Shown piece after piece: positions 25,620 through 38,765 of a stretch of 64,000 nucleotides of DNA; position 1 is the first letter of the stretch, and each line of letters opens with the position of its first letter. Origin of the DNA: Carallia brachiata. Lineage: Eukaryota > Streptophyta > Magnoliopsida > Malpighiales > Rhizophoraceae. Both the position numbers and the translations under genes were made by a program. The notes under the pieces are model-generated. The model ran no database searches. It was given only the letters and a program-made list of their open reading frames with translations, and was not told the DNA's origin. The stretch lies in NCBI GenBank assembly GCA_021464245.1, contig JADCRB010000071.1, forward strand, positions 4,789,681 to 4,853,680, in the 5' to 3' direction.

Positions 25620-25927
25620 GTAATAAAGTGCCTATTTTATTGTTGTGGATGAGAATTTGAATTCTGAAATACTCTTCACTTGCCGGATCTCTATATATTC
25701 TTTCAAAGTTCCAACGGCTTTGGGAGGAGTTGATTTTTCAAGGTCTTCTAAACGTGCGGCAAGATTATAGGACAAAGGTGACTTCTGTAGGAAGGAAGGT
25801 TCGTAGTTCATACCAAACGAGAAATTTAGAGCTAATGACGCTTCAACTTGTCTCAATATTACTAAAATGTCTGCTTTATTACAATAAATGAGATTTCATT
25901 TTTATATAATTATGACCATTCTGATAA

Positions 25928-26928
25928 AAAAAAAAAAAAAAAAAAGGCTACTTTGGTTAGCTGGCTGACGCTCTTTGTGTTTTTCAATTTCTTTTGCCTT
26001 TTTGTGGGCCTTCGGCTTAATGGACCCCACTGAGGTTATGAGTTAAAACTTCGGATACCACCGAACAAGTTGTCTTTTGAATGGATACAATGTGTGGATA
26101 TCTACGTAACACCTTTTATTGTGGTACTTTTCTCATTTTTTCAAAGACAGTGCTATTAAATCTACCTGAAAAACAAAAAAGACAATGTTGTCGAATCATA
26201 CAAATAATTTATTTAATGTCTAGTACATAAATTGATGAAATTTATTAAATATTTGCTAATGTTTATAGTGCATATTTGTTCGTATGTTAAATTTTGTTTT
26301 TTTTTGTCAAAAATGTTTGCTTCTTTTTAACTCTTTAAAAGAATTTGCATCCTTGCTATGCATCAATAGCTCTAACAAATTAAATTTCGATTGAAACTAT
26401 GAATAACTGCTTGTATAAATGCTATTTTGTTTTCTAGCTAACGTGCATATAAATCAATAGATGTTATTTATTTGACCATTTCTCGTTAAAATTTAAGTAA
26501 AATCTATTTAAATTCACTCTATTAGATGAGTAAAATACACTCAATACTAAAAATTATAGTGGCCAACCGATTGTTAAGGTTGCACACTTCTTTTTTTTTT
26601 AACTTTTAATTTTTTCCCCTTTCTTTGACGTGTGCGCCTAGCCTTCATTTTTTTTTTTCTTTAAGGATTTTGTTGCTCTTCTTCAATAGCGTGCAACAAT
26701 TTTTTTTTTTGAACTACAACAAAACCGTTTTTTTTTTCAAGGAAAGGATATTAGGTTACTAATTTTATTTTTTTCCCTCTCAGTTTATTATACGTTGTAA
26801 ATAAATTTAAAATATTTTTTTATACTAATATTTTCATTACATAATATAGATATGCATATAGGATTTCCTTTGAATATAAAATAAAAAAATTTAAATTATA
26901 TAAATTTTTAAAAAATAAAATTTTTAAA
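25928..26928. other. AT-rich non-coding sequence, nothing recognised
   Basis: Begins with a poly-A tract of about 20 nt (25926-25945). The rest has many poly-T tracts of 9-12 nt. No coding, inverted-repeat or direct-repeat structure was found. Confidence 0.5.
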
Positions 26929-27715
26929 ATTATATATAAATACTCAAAATTTAAGTAGAAGTATACTCAAATTTTTAGTACTTCTACTCAAATTTTCAGT
27001 ACTTCTACTCAAATTTTCAGTTTTCATCATCAACTACTCTGATTTTTAAAATTATGTACAAATACTTAAAATTTGAGTAGTAGTATACAAAAATTTTTAT
27101 TACTTCTACTCAAATTTTTTTGCTTCCAGAACCTAACTACTCAAATTTTTAAAATTATGTATAAAAACTTAAAATTTGAGTAGTGATATACTAAAATTTT
27201 AGTATTTCTACTCAAAATTTAATTTAGAGAACCTAACTACTCAAATTTTTAAAATTATGTAAAAATACTTAAAATTTGATTGGTAGTATACTCAAATTTT
27301 TAATACTTTTACTGAAATTTTTAGTTTTGAGTACCCAATTACTTAAATTTTTAAAATTATGTATAAATACTCAAATCTTGAGTAGAAGTAAACTTAAAAT
27401 TTTAGTACTGCTAATCAAATTTTTAGTTTTATGGACCAACAACTTAAATTTTTTAAAATTATGTTTAAGCACTCAAAATTTGAGTAAAAGTATACTCAAA
27501 TTTTTGGTTTTAAGTACCAACTAATTATAAAATTATGTATTAAAATTATTTATCTCGAAATTTAAGTAGAATTTGACTCAAATTTTCAGGACTTCTACAA
27601 AAATTTTTAGTTTTGTGCACTAATTATTCAAATTTTTATAATTATGTATAAATACTCGAAATTTAAGTAAAATTAGACAATTTTTAGTTTTGACCACCTA
27701 ACTACTCAAACTATA
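26929..27715. repeat. About 102-bp satellite array with palindromic units (8 copies)
   Basis: The anchor AAATTATGTA(T)A recurs at about 26929, 27051, 27154, 27254, 27356, 27458, 27532 and 27641. The central spacings are 100-103 bp; one unit is shortened to 74 bp and the first is lengthened to 122 bp by an extra CTTCTACTCAAATTTTCAG. Each unit contains a copy of the palindrome ACTCAAAATTTGAGT or a close variant, followed by TATACTCAAATTTTTAGTA. AT content is very high. No protein coding; frames such as 27276-27524 are products of the repeat. Confidence 0.82.
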
Positions 27716-29700
27716 TTATTGTCATTATATTGTGATTTTGAGAAAAAAAAAACAATTTTAAAAAACACTAATCAAAAATATTTTAGTAGTTTGGTATTAT
27801 TTTATAAAAAAATTATCATTTTTTTAACACATGATAAGAAATGCTTTGGAATTTTACTTTTTTATTATAAAATCATTTTGGATTCTTGGTACACGGACTA
27901 AAATCAATTCTTTCATAATATATATGTTTATTAAATTTTGATAAAAAAATTATAAAAAAATTGAAAAAAAAAACTAAATCAAAATGTTTGTACATTAAAA
28001 CATAGGCCCTTAGGTGTATTGCAAGTCAAATTACAAGTCAATTAACTCAAACCATTAAATTAGTTTTAATTTTTATAAGTATTGATATCACAAATGCACG
28101 TATCGTATGATTGTAATTTTGTATAAACAAAGGAATGGTATTGTCATCGTATTATAATTTTTTAGAAAAAAATAAAAAAATCATAAAATATAATTTAAAA
28201 GCGTAATGTTATTTTGTGAAAAACTTTTGTTTTTCTTAACCAAGATGAGGTAATAGTAGAGAAATGATTTCAAATTTTTCTTCTTATAGTATAAAATCAT
28301 TTTTGAATCACGAGACATGTCTAAAGTCTAAATAACTAGTTTTTTTGTATTTTTTTTCTCCTAATATAAATTGGATCGTATTATTTGGCACGAAAATATG
28401 TTTACTGAGTCTGCACGAATGACATGGATGGAACAGTTACTTTTCTCTTTTTTTTTTTAAATTCATTTTTCTTTTTCGTTATTTATTGTGTTCTCTTTTT
28501 TTGAAAAAAAATTAAACCTTAAGTAATAATTAGTGTTACCCTAAACATACATAGTGGTACCCTAAACCTTGACTTAAAAAAAAAAAATTTCAAGTTTTTT
28601 TTTTATTTTTACTAAGACAATATACTTGATTCCATTTGATTTTGTAAATTAATGGGAGGAAATAAATTTAAAAAATTTTAAAAAAATTAAAAAATTTTAT
28701 GTAGTCATTATTCAATAATATATAAATCTTAGGGTAGTTTTTTTTTTTTTTCCCATCTTGTTGTCTCTTTTTTTCAAAATCCAAAACGCAAACGTAAGTG
28801 GCTTTTGTGTTTTACAAAAAAGAACGAACCAAAATCTCCATAACTGCAAAATCGTGACGCTTTTGTGTGAAATTTTCCGTGTTGAAAATCATTATTCATA
28901 TAATTTTTTTATTTAAATATGATAAATTATATTAACAATAAGTTGAAAAAACAAATCAAAAAATCAGACATTGTAACACCGTGCAAATTGCTTTGTTGAA
29001 TTATAGTGGTGGCGGCTTGTAGTCGAAATTTTGAAGGTGATATTGCAGTTGAGGTAATATTCTGAGAAGAAGACAACAAATATATACGGTATAAAAAATG
29101 TCACTGAAATTCATATTAGTTTCAACCACTTACTAGCTAGACACATTTTTGAAGCTCTCCATCTCCCATCGTTAGTGAGTCAGACATACGTTGCGTCCAA
29201 CTATAGCTTTCACCAGTATAGATCTACTTGTATGTATCTTTTTTTTTTTATCCTTTTTCTTGCAAAGAAAAACTATTTTTTTTTATGTCTCTCTCCTTTT
29301 TCTTTTTCTTGTATGGCATCCAACTTTTCTTTCTCGTATTTTTTTAATCTCGTGATTTAGCATATTGTATCTTTCTTCGACCCAAATAATAATTTTTATC
29401 ATTTTTTTTTTTTTAGTTATTGAACAAATAAGTGTAGACGGACATAGTGAATTTGAAAATAATTTTGACAAAATGCTGAAATTAATTCTATTGGCCGTAA
29501 GGAGATGATGACATCTTATGCAAATGTGAAAGCATAATAAAAATAAATATCGCATTTGATAAGTCAAATATGATTTTTGTACATTTCTCAATTGGCACGA
29601 ACCAATCCATACGCCACTAAGTAAACAATATCCTTAATAATATTATTATTATTTAGTTAATTAAAACAATAAAATTGTTAAATCAAAAAATAAAACTGTT
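27716..29700. other. AT-rich non-coding sequence, nothing recognised
   Basis: About 2 kb dominated by A and T with homopolymer runs. No splice-consistent coding sequence and no repeat pair were found. The minus-strand frame at 29283-29591 is low complexity. Confidence 0.5.
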
Positions 29701-29705
29701 ACATA

Positions 29706-30962
29706 TTAACAGCCTAAAGTTCCTCTAACTCTTCTAAGTTCTTGTAAAGTTGCCTTTATATCAATACGATGATTATAGCTGAGAGCATCGCCAATGACCG
29801 TACTGTGAAGTTTATTCACTGGGTGCATAACCAGCCATTTAATTATCTCCCTTCTATTTGGTTCAGTATAATCCAACACACCTTGCACAAAAAAATTAAT
29901 AATTAACCTAATCTTCTATTTTGCAAACTTGTAAAGGTAACAAATAAAAAATTGATAGACTAATGTCATGAAATTTTCTTTCTCGGAACTTGCTGGTTAT
30001 AATAGCTAAATCGTATGTAACCTATTACATGTAAACCGCAATCGAAACTACAAGGTTTGAAAAAAAACAAACACAGTAAAAAATGATTTACAATGCACAC
30101 CCAGATAATAATAAAGTAAGGAAGAGGAGATACATACATTGTACTAAGCTTGGTGGAAAGTTTTGACTTTTTACCATGAATATTCAGTTGCGCAGTTTTA
30201 CAATCAAATTCTGTAACTAGTAACTCAATCAACGTGTGGTCAAGTTTGGTTAATTTTAGTCTTGTCAAACCAACAAATCTAAGTGATTCGATAGCTGCCA
30301 ACTTATTGTTATCAAAGGACTTTATTACTTTAACGAATTGTTGAACTGCACACCTAATTTGACGATATTTCTATAACGTTTGACAAATGTATCAGGACAA
30401 ATTAATGAATGTTAGTTCAACTATCTAAATTAAATAGATATCAAGAAACTAATATAATAATAAAATATACATAACGTTTACACGTTTAGCAAATAAAACA
30501 TTGAATAAAAAAGAGTAGGGAAGCTGCATGATTCCAATCTAATATGCCTTAGCCACCCACGTTTTTTTCCATACAGTTACGCTTCTTGCCTGTTTTAGAA
30601 TCAAGCATACATTGTTCTGTACCAGTAACCCGCTCGCTAAGTTCATTGTCATCTTTCACCACCTCTTCTCTACACATTGTTAAAAGGCTGAAAAATTTGC
30701 TTTAACTTTAGAAAAAAAATGTCAATCAACCAACTATTCAACAAACAAGAAAAAAATCAAATCGTTAAAATTATGAAGAAATTTCGGGAAATTCCACCGG
30801 CTGATTTTTGTGGCCAACATCCTCGACTATCAGCATTGCACAATATTCGATTATTGAAAAAAAAAACAACAACAACAATAGATAATTATAACCCAAAAAG
30901 TCGTTTTGATAATCTGCCCTTCCACATTTTCTAGCTACTTGTGCATGAATAAAATCAGTCAA
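29706..30962 (-). pseudogene. Relic or hypothetical gene, same family pattern as the 7.8-8.8 kb fragment
   Basis: Minus-strand pieces with plausible splice sites: about 30690-30550 (EEVVKDDNELSERV), about 30346-30148 (FVKVIKSFDNNKLAAIESL, then LIELLVTEFDCKTAQLNIHGKK), and 29882-29706, which ends in a stop after LQELRRVRGTLGC. The middle piece has the arrangement 'FVK-I-S...AA-E--GF/L..L-L--L...L-E-F-----L-IHG', common in plant proteins mobilised with Ulp1-type elements, and matches in style the FFQWLVDKFDP piece at 8 kb. A further piece up to 30962 (FIHAQVARKCGRADYQNDF) may be the 5' end. No catalytic domain is visible and exon joins are guesses. It could be a live lineage-specific gene, but degraded transposon cargo is more likely. 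Confidence 0.4.
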
Positions 30963-32317
30963 TTTTTCATGCTATATTTTCTAGTTAATAGTAGTCAAAG
31001 TGTTAGCTACAAGCAAATTTGCTTGTAAGGCTAATTAAAATTAAATTCCAGTTAAGGGAGAACAATGAAGCAAGTTATCAGTAGATGGTCCTATACAGAT
31101 TCTTTGAAAGCAACCAAACTACCTGCAACTTTAATCAATTTAGCCTACATTTGAATTTGATTCAATTCGTTAATAAACAATACAATATTTTCCAAAATTA
31201 AAAAAAAAAAAGAAATTGAAAGAGGGAGTAGAAGTGCTAGAAAACAACAATATGCAAAAGGGGGAAAAAATCTTAAAAGATGAATTGTAGAACAAAAAGA
31301 AAAACAACGAAAAAATCATAATAACAAAATTAACTAAAAAAAAAACCAAAATTTATGCGGTGACCCCAAAAAATTCCAACTCAACTCTTGCAGTCATAAG
31401 CAGTACTTTCCTTGCTATGAACAAATCAACAGCCTTTTTCCAAAAACCCAAAACATGGTCTCAAAATTTCAGCATGGTTTCGTGTAAGTTCTATAAGAAC
31501 CAACAAAACAAGCAAACACAACAACGACGAAACTGAAGACAAACAATAGAAAACAGCAAACGTATGATCTGATGCTTCAGACAACACTATTTCCTATTCT
31601 TGCTCACAGGAATTTGATTCTTTATTTCTTATCAATCTTCCAGACATGAATTCAACAATGAAATCATTGTACACGAAGCTTCAGTCCCAAAAACAAGGAT
31701 GAAGAACAAAAGAAAAGAAATAAATAAAAAAAAATAGAGAAGATTGATTGTCGGTTGACAAAGCTAATAATTTTTTAGGGCAAACCGAACCGGACAAAGG
31801 TTTTGTTCTTAGTTATATCGATTTGACTGGTTGGTTTGATCCGGTTCTGAAAACCATGATTAGGTATTCAATATGAACTTTGTGAAAGTTTTCCTACAAT
31901 ATCCATGACTTTCAAGACCAAATTGGCCTTTCAAGTCAACAAAATTAAAAGATCAAAATTCAATAGGGTAAATGGTGGGTTAAATGGTTAAAATGATATT
32001 TAATTTTAAATATATCAAAATACAACAAATATAATATACAAAATATAATAATTTGTAAAAGATGAGTCTTACATATGTCAACATGCTATATAGTATTTGC
32101 GTAAGTTAAAGAACAATTTATCTTTGCTCTCCTTGATTTTAGAGCTCTTTTTTACTGATGTGGTAAAATCTTTATTTGTAAGGAGACTTATTTATTTAAT
32201 AAGAAAATTAATAATTATTTCACTAGTTATTTGTAAATTCATTTTTTTATTAAGTATTTCTCTTAGTCCCATATAAACTCTCAGTTACTTTTATTAACCT
32301 TCTCTATCTGGTCTCTA
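30963..32317. other. Non-coding sequence, nothing firm
   Basis: A-rich tracts at 31195-31215 and 31280-31345. At 31785-31860 there is a short GAACCGGAC / GATCCGGTTC pair reminiscent of hAT-MITE ends, but no terminal repeat or target duplication could be matched. No coding sequence. Confidence 0.45.
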
Positions 32318-33525
32318 TAGGTTACTCTTTATATATCTCAACTACAATCAATCTTGATTACTCTCAATTATTTTCATATTAATGTGCTTGAGGTTGGTGG
32401 AGATTATTCTGGTATATTCTCATAATTGGTTCTACATCTATTTTTTTATTAAATTTCAGTACGTAATATATATATATATATATATTTCATAAAGATAAAA
32501 TTTCTAATATACAAGGTTGTTATAGCCACAACATGGTAGAGTACAAATAAAAAAGATGTTTTACCCTAATTTTTGTTGGCTATTTGTTTTTTTTTTTTGT
32601 TATGATATTGTGATGAAACATATTTATTTTTTAAAAAATAACTATTTTAATATTTATCGTAAATTCACTTTTTTTCTTATTAAGAATTCATTTTAAAGCC
32701 TTATATGCATGCTCAATTGAAATTAAACAAAACATAATATAAAAGAAAATTTTAAGTAAGTACAATTAGATAATTTGTGTAATGGTGAAATTTAGGGATT
32801 AATTTTCTTTTTTTAACTGGACAAACTTTTATTTTTAAATAGTTTGATAATAAAAGAGTTCTTTATAAACTCTTTTCTTAATAGTAATATATCTTAAAAT
32901 TAATTAATAATAATTTTAATATTTATATCTAAGATAAATCAAAATGATATTTTGTGAAATAATGAATAAAGTTTTAAGATAAAATTAAAATAAGTAGATA
33001 AACTTTAAGTATATTGAATTAGAATCATAAAAAATAGCAATTAAGATATCTCAACTATTTATGTTAACCTTATTTATCTAAGTCTCTCTTAATTACTCTC
33101 AATATTTCCAATGCAATCAATTTGATTACGCTAAATTATTTTGCAGATTGATGTGCTTAAAATTAGTAGAGACTGCTGGTATTTTTCCATACAATATAAT
33201 TGGTTTCACATCTATGTTTTCTTCATCAAAATTTCAGCATCGATTTTATATTAATTTCATGAAAGATAAAATTTCAAGCCTACATGGTTGTTATAGCCAC
33301 TGAATAGCATGATATCAATTAAAAAGTGATATTTTTTTCCAAATTTTTGTTGGCTATTTGTTCTTTTGCTATTTTGTAATGATTTTGAAATGAGCCTTAT
33401 TTATTTATCAAAAAACTAATAACTATTTCAATATTTATCTATAAATTCACCTTCTTTAATTTAAAAATTAATTTTAGAGCTTTATATATACACTCAACTA
33501 AAGTTGAATAATATATGTTAAACTA
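32318..33525. repeat. Pair of diverged direct repeats, about 450 bp each
   Basis: The copies at about 32318-32757 and 33060-33525 share in order CTCTCAATTATTT, TTGATGTGCTT-type, GGTTGTTATAGCCAC, TTTTTGTTGGCTATTTGTT and TTTATATAxxCACTCAA. I estimate about 70 percent identity. About 300 bp separates them. They could be decayed LTRs or a simple duplication; no primer-binding site or polypurine tract was found to decide. Confidence 0.6.
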
Positions 33526-34589
33526 TTTCTTGAGAAGTATTAATCCTTTGTCAAGTAGCCTAATAATTAATAAGTCAATACCTAAAGACATAAATACATA
33601 TTATTTCCTTATTAACTTTTTTTAGTGGATATTTCATTATTACTTATATTTTAAAAAAAAATTCAAGAAGTCTGGTGATTGATTAATTTGCTTTAGTTTT
33701 CCAAGAAGCACACAAGGATTGTCACCATTGCATAAAAGAGTAATACAAGAACATTGTTCTATTAGGACTTCAACATTAACATCAAGTAAGATCAGACCTA
33801 TTATTCATGCAACTAAAAATAAATTAGCCAAATGTATTAAATCAATATAACAAAAAACCGACGTGTAACAATATTGGGAGGCATCATATGAACTATTTGT
33901 TAAATATCTGTAGAGAAAAGCATATGAGTGCATTTATAATCTCTATATTTCAAATAGCTGCTAGATATCTTTCGTCTACCTACCATGTCATGGACTATCT
34001 AACAACTAAAACTGAAATAAAAGTAGGTGCATTTAAAACAAATAATGACTCATCATCTCCACCATATAAATAAACTAGAAAAAGAAAATATTTAAGAAGA
34101 TATTAAATAAAGACTCATAAGTAACTTGTTCATCTTCGAAATATGCCTACTCTCATTTTCTTTACTCAGAATTAGTTACTTTTGACATTAGTAGTTGAAT
34201 AAAAAAAGACCCCACAACACTTAATACAATATAAACAAGTAAAATACCATTTTGTAATGAGCATGCTAAACTCAAAGCTCATAAATTTATACTGAAATTT
34301 AAAAACGTTGACACTAAAATATTCAATATTGACCTTAAATTTTTTTTATTCTTCATGGATATGCGTCATCAATCTATCTTAATGGACCCGCAAAAATTGC
34401 ATATAAAGATGCATATATAACAACCCATGGCGCTAGATAATACACATTAGTAAGTATTATGTGAATATTATTTTTATCCCCCAAAAATAATATGACCCAA
34501 AGACCCACAACATTAAAGGGCATAAATGACATTTATTTGAAAGAACACTAATTGATTTTAAAAATAAAAATAAAATTAGACTCGTAAGA
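33526..34589. other. AT-rich non-coding sequence, nothing recognised
   Basis: No coding sequence, no repeat pair and no terminal inverted repeats were found. The frame at 33888-34073 has no recognisable motif. Confidence 0.45.
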
Positions 34590-37500
34590 CCCATTACAAA
34601 TAGGACTACTTTCCTCGAGAATTTGACTATCAAAAATGATTGTAGGCATGAAATCAAAGATTATATAAGGTATAAGGCTAATTTAGTAACAAAACTTGCA
34701 TAGTTTACAAAGTTCTTATTTAACACTGCTAATCAAAACTGGAAAGGTCCATACTTTGTATACACTTCAGGACTAAAGACTTGATTTACAAGTTTTGTTA
34801 TTACAAAGATGACAATAGTAAGATGATTGGGATTTTTTTCTTAGTTTTTTCAATTTATTTACACATTCAAAACTCAAAATTTCTTCTTTCTTTTTATTAT
34901 ACTCTTCACCTTTTTTGATTTACTCTATAGTTTTTTTTTGTTCTACTTTTTTTATCATTTTTAAACAGCCAAACTTGTGTCTCATATTTGACAAATGAAA
35001 TAAAGAATAAGAAATTAAACCAAGACTAATTATTTTGAAGGAAAATCTCTAAATTAAAACTTTAAAATATGTAACAAACCAAGTCGTCCCAGCTATAATA
35101 TCCAAATTAATAGTAATAGAGCGTAAAAAATATTGTTCAATTATCCACTCATTTTTACTGGAGTTCATTCAAAATAAATTTGTGAGAATTACCTATAAGT
35201 AGTTCAATAATTTTTCAATCAAAATTGACTCAAAAACTTGTAGTTATTATATCCATTCAAAACGTTTTCTTTGATATATTAATAATAAATAACTAGACAA
35301 TACGAATTTACTATTATTTTGCTTATTTGCTTTAGAGTTATAATTTCAACTATAATAATAATTCTCCTAACTAGTTGGATATACAAATGACCACTTGAAA
35401 TTGTCAATATAATCCCCAGAAGGGATAAAAGACATCTAAAACTTAGCATTAACCTTCATCTCCCTGCATAACTGAATAAAAAAGCTAAGATGTTTGATAT
35501 AATTATCCCTAAAGAGATGGATACAATGTAGAGTTCAATCTGAATGTTTACAAAGATGCAGAATGTGTTAAACTTAGTATGTCGTAACTTACTTAAGACT
35601 TTTTTAAAAAGTTTCCTCGCAAACCTCTTTGTACTAATTAGGCATCCTAAAATCAAAGAAGTTAAAGAAGCAATTGATTTTTGTTAAATTCAATAAATAT
35701 AATGCATTTAAATGGATTTAAAGCGTTTATACAAGTCCTTATTACTTTCAATCCAAATGACATAATATTTTAGAATGTCAAAAAGACGATTGAGAAAGTA
35801 TTGGACGAATACAAGCAAATATGTTTCAACTTGTTTCAAATTATTTTATTTGCTCTAAGATGTTTCTTTGGATGATTAATGAAAATGCATTATGAAAATG
35901 CTAAAATGTGACATGTTATTTTTCAAAATTTATTAGAGTAGATGACTCAAATTTTGCAGAATTGATGACAATGCAAGTAGTCATAAGTTTCTTGGTAGAG
36001 GGTAACTATTAGTAACTCATAAGGTGATTGTTGAGATTAATGATACCAATGTTGTCTCTTGGAAGCAAAATGTTACTTGACATCAGTTAAAATAAAATTA
36101 TATATTTAGTGATATGTATCATAAGCTCATGTCAAATTTACAAATCACTTTTGTTCATCAACAAATAAATGCCAAAGAATTTACTAATTGTGTTGATAAG
36201 ATGAGAATTCATAAGTTAAGAGATTTTGTGGCTTGGCTACCATTGCAATCTAAATTATTAAGTTGTTATTTTGGCTTATCATAGGCTTGTAACACAAATG
36301 ACATTGGCAATATACGAAAAGAGAGTTTAAGGGGTTTGAATCCTTAGCCTCCTCAGCTGTTTTCCTTCCCCAACCAGTTAGCCTAAGTTTAGAATATGGT
36401 GAATAAAAAAAGTGTTATTTTAGCTTGAGTGTTGATATGGAGCAGTTTGAGTTGGCTTACTAGATTCTTGACTTTTATATTTTGTAGCTAGTTAGTGCAA
36501 TAGGTGACCACTGGTTAGTGTAATTGAATTTTGAAGTCGATTTGCTTATTATAGGTGGTGAGATAGAATAAGGTGTTTCTACATATATATTAGTTTTGAC
36601 CATCGTTTTACAATTTTAGGGTCTTTTATATTGGTATTCAAACGGAAGATTTCTGCGTGGTAGCTTTTAGTGCTGTAGTTCTTCCATGAATCCAGAATGT
36701 ACTTTTTGTTAACAAGTTTGGTTGATTAGGTTATGACTATTTTAATTTTATTTCTTATGACCAGCGATTACAACCGAAAATTTGCAATTTTGCCGCAAAA
36801 AATGGAGTGCAAATTATTTTTTTATGATGATAGTGAAAATGAGGACCAATAGAGGCATTAAAAAAGAGTTATAGATTTGAGACTAAAGAGTGGCGTTTAA
36901 AGAGCTGGTGGCAATAGTCCATTGATCTACAAGTGTGCCTATTGTTTTGTTGTATTCTGGTTTTCTTTTTCTGGGCTCATTATGATATTCTTATGGCTAT
37001 AACCTTGAAATTTGGAGGTATATATTTTCTTTTGCAGGGCAAAAATATTTCAACTTAGTTTGTAAGATATGATATTTTTGTGGTATAGGACTTAGGGTGG
37101 GTTGATTTCTAAAACTTTGAGTATGCCCAACATACGATAAATTCAAATGTGAAGTTAAATGTAAAGAACTATCAAACATTAGTATAGCATAATAGAATGA
37201 GTCATGTTTATACCTACAATATTAAGTGAATATCTAGCAACGATCCTTCCAAGTATAGCCAAAGCATAGAGTGCTTTGTTTGTGAGAGTAGTGGACATTC
37301 TAAAAAACCAAACTTTTAAGTGAGTTATGGAACAAAATAATCTCTTTGAATGAATCTAAATGCATTGCAAAAATATTTAGTCACACCACTAAACATATTG
37401 GTGACCAACAGGGTGAATTTTATTTTTTAATTCTTCTTTCCATGAATGTGGACATATAGACTGGTATATGGAATCATTGAGAGTAAACCTAGTAATCTCT

Positions 37501-38440
37501 GTCATTTAATGAAGTTGTAGTATTGATGAAGCCTCGATATCTAGCTTCTTAGGGATTGATAAATATAGTTGTTGACTACTTATTGCCGTTTGCTCTTTGT
37601 GAGATGGTGAAATTACTGAAGATAATTGTTAATCACTTAAAACTTTTACTTCCTTTTGCAACTAAGGGAATGGTAGGATGAATTTGGTTATTAGTTGCTT
37701 ACTCCCTTTTGGTTATTGAGGAATGGTGGGACTACTGGTGTAGTTGATGATCGCTTGCTGACTTTGCTCCCTCTTACTCCCTAGAGGATAACGACACAGT
37801 TAGGTGTAATTTTTGGCCGCTTGATGTCTACGCTCTTCAAGGGATGTTAGATTTGATTGTTAATCATAAGGCTCATTTAGTCATGGTTGATGAAAAATAG
37901 AAATTTCTGCCATCTGTGTCAGATTTTTGTATTAGATCTAGCAAAAAAAAAAAGAAAGTTTTTTTTCTTGTTCTTCTGGTTAAATCAAACTGGGGAATTT
38001 AATTAATAAAAAGAATTAATAATTTTTTCTCAACTATTTAAACTAAGGCTTAGCAGTAGAACTTTAAATACCGAAATTTGAGAGAGATTCTAATTATTAT
38101 AAAGATTGCATTTTCAATAGCATTTATAGCTTTCAGAATTTTTAAAAAATTCTATATATAATATTCGCTATTCATAATAAATGTTCTCCACTTAATCAAA
38201 AAAAATTTTAAAAATTAAATTTTCAGTCAACATCTATAAAATTTACCCTAAAATCTTTTAGTATTATGAAACTAACACTGATATGCATACCTTATTGGAT
38301 ATAAATTTTATAAATATATTCAAAAACAAAATTTTTTTGTACTACAAACAAAAAATTTTTACTGTGTGAACAATATTTCATATAATATAAAAGTGATTCT
38401 ATAATGATATAATATATAGTAATGTAAAATCTCTTTATAT
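34590..38440 (+). repeat. Segmental repeat copy A with decayed LINE RNase H
   Basis: Collinear with copy B (41720-44990) over nearly its full length, and with parts of copy C. Shared blocks include ACAGCCAAACTTGTGTCTCA (34970 here), GCAAATA/CAAGCAAxx with AAATTATTTTATTTGCT (35840), and a GGGCAAAAAT region (37040). At 35910-36240, plus strand, an interrupted frame reads YFSKFIRVDDSNFAELM, then THKVIVEINDTNVVSW, then TFVHQQINAKEFTNCVDKMR. This is the layout of the second half of the RNase H domain at the 3' end of plant LINE ORF2. At 37560-37870 there is an imperfect repeat of about 60-65 bp (4-5 units). Stops and indels throughout; not functional. Confidence 0.65.
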
Positions 38441-38765
38441 TCTAGGAAAACAAATTGATAGTTTCTGAATTATAAGTTGATGTGGCTATTGTTTCGATTA
38501 ACTTTGAAGAGTGTGAGCTGAAAGTTTTTGACTATTAACATCCACTTTTGGGATGATAGTGAGACCATTTAATAGGGAAACTTCTAAATAATATTTTTCA
38601 AAAACTTGCTGCCTATAGAGTCTCGGAGTTGGGAAGAAAGGGGAATAATGTTCGTTAAGGTCATTTTTATTGTGATATGCTTACCAAACAATATAAGAGC
38701 CTTGGGGGACAAATTGGGACATAAAATTTGGGATTGTTTTGGAAATTACCGATACCAAAACACAA

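Larger units (their letters stand above)
23971..25927. repeat. 226-bp tandem duplication; first copy split by two MITEs
   Basis: Copy 1 is 23971-24069 plus 24777-24829 plus 25628-25701. Copy 2 is 25702 to about 25927. They share TTCAAAGTT, CAACGGCTTT, AGGTCTTCTAAAC, GAGAAATTTAGAG and other blocks in order. Subtracting both MITEs and their extra 8-bp target copies from the 1731-bp offset leaves a 226-bp period. On the minus strand both copies can be read as a related peptide around LEDLE-ST-PKAV-TL, so the unit may derive from a coding exon I do not recognise. Confidence 0.75.

Noticed and set aside
27276..27524. 82-codon Leu/Lys-rich frame with repeat FLVL-LLKFL
   Set aside because: A product of the 102-bp satellite; no start context, no homologue pattern, and the frame shifts between units.
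31780..31862. GAACCGG...CCGGTTC pair as a third hAT MITE
   Set aside because: No matching terminal repeat or 8-bp duplication was found at either side.
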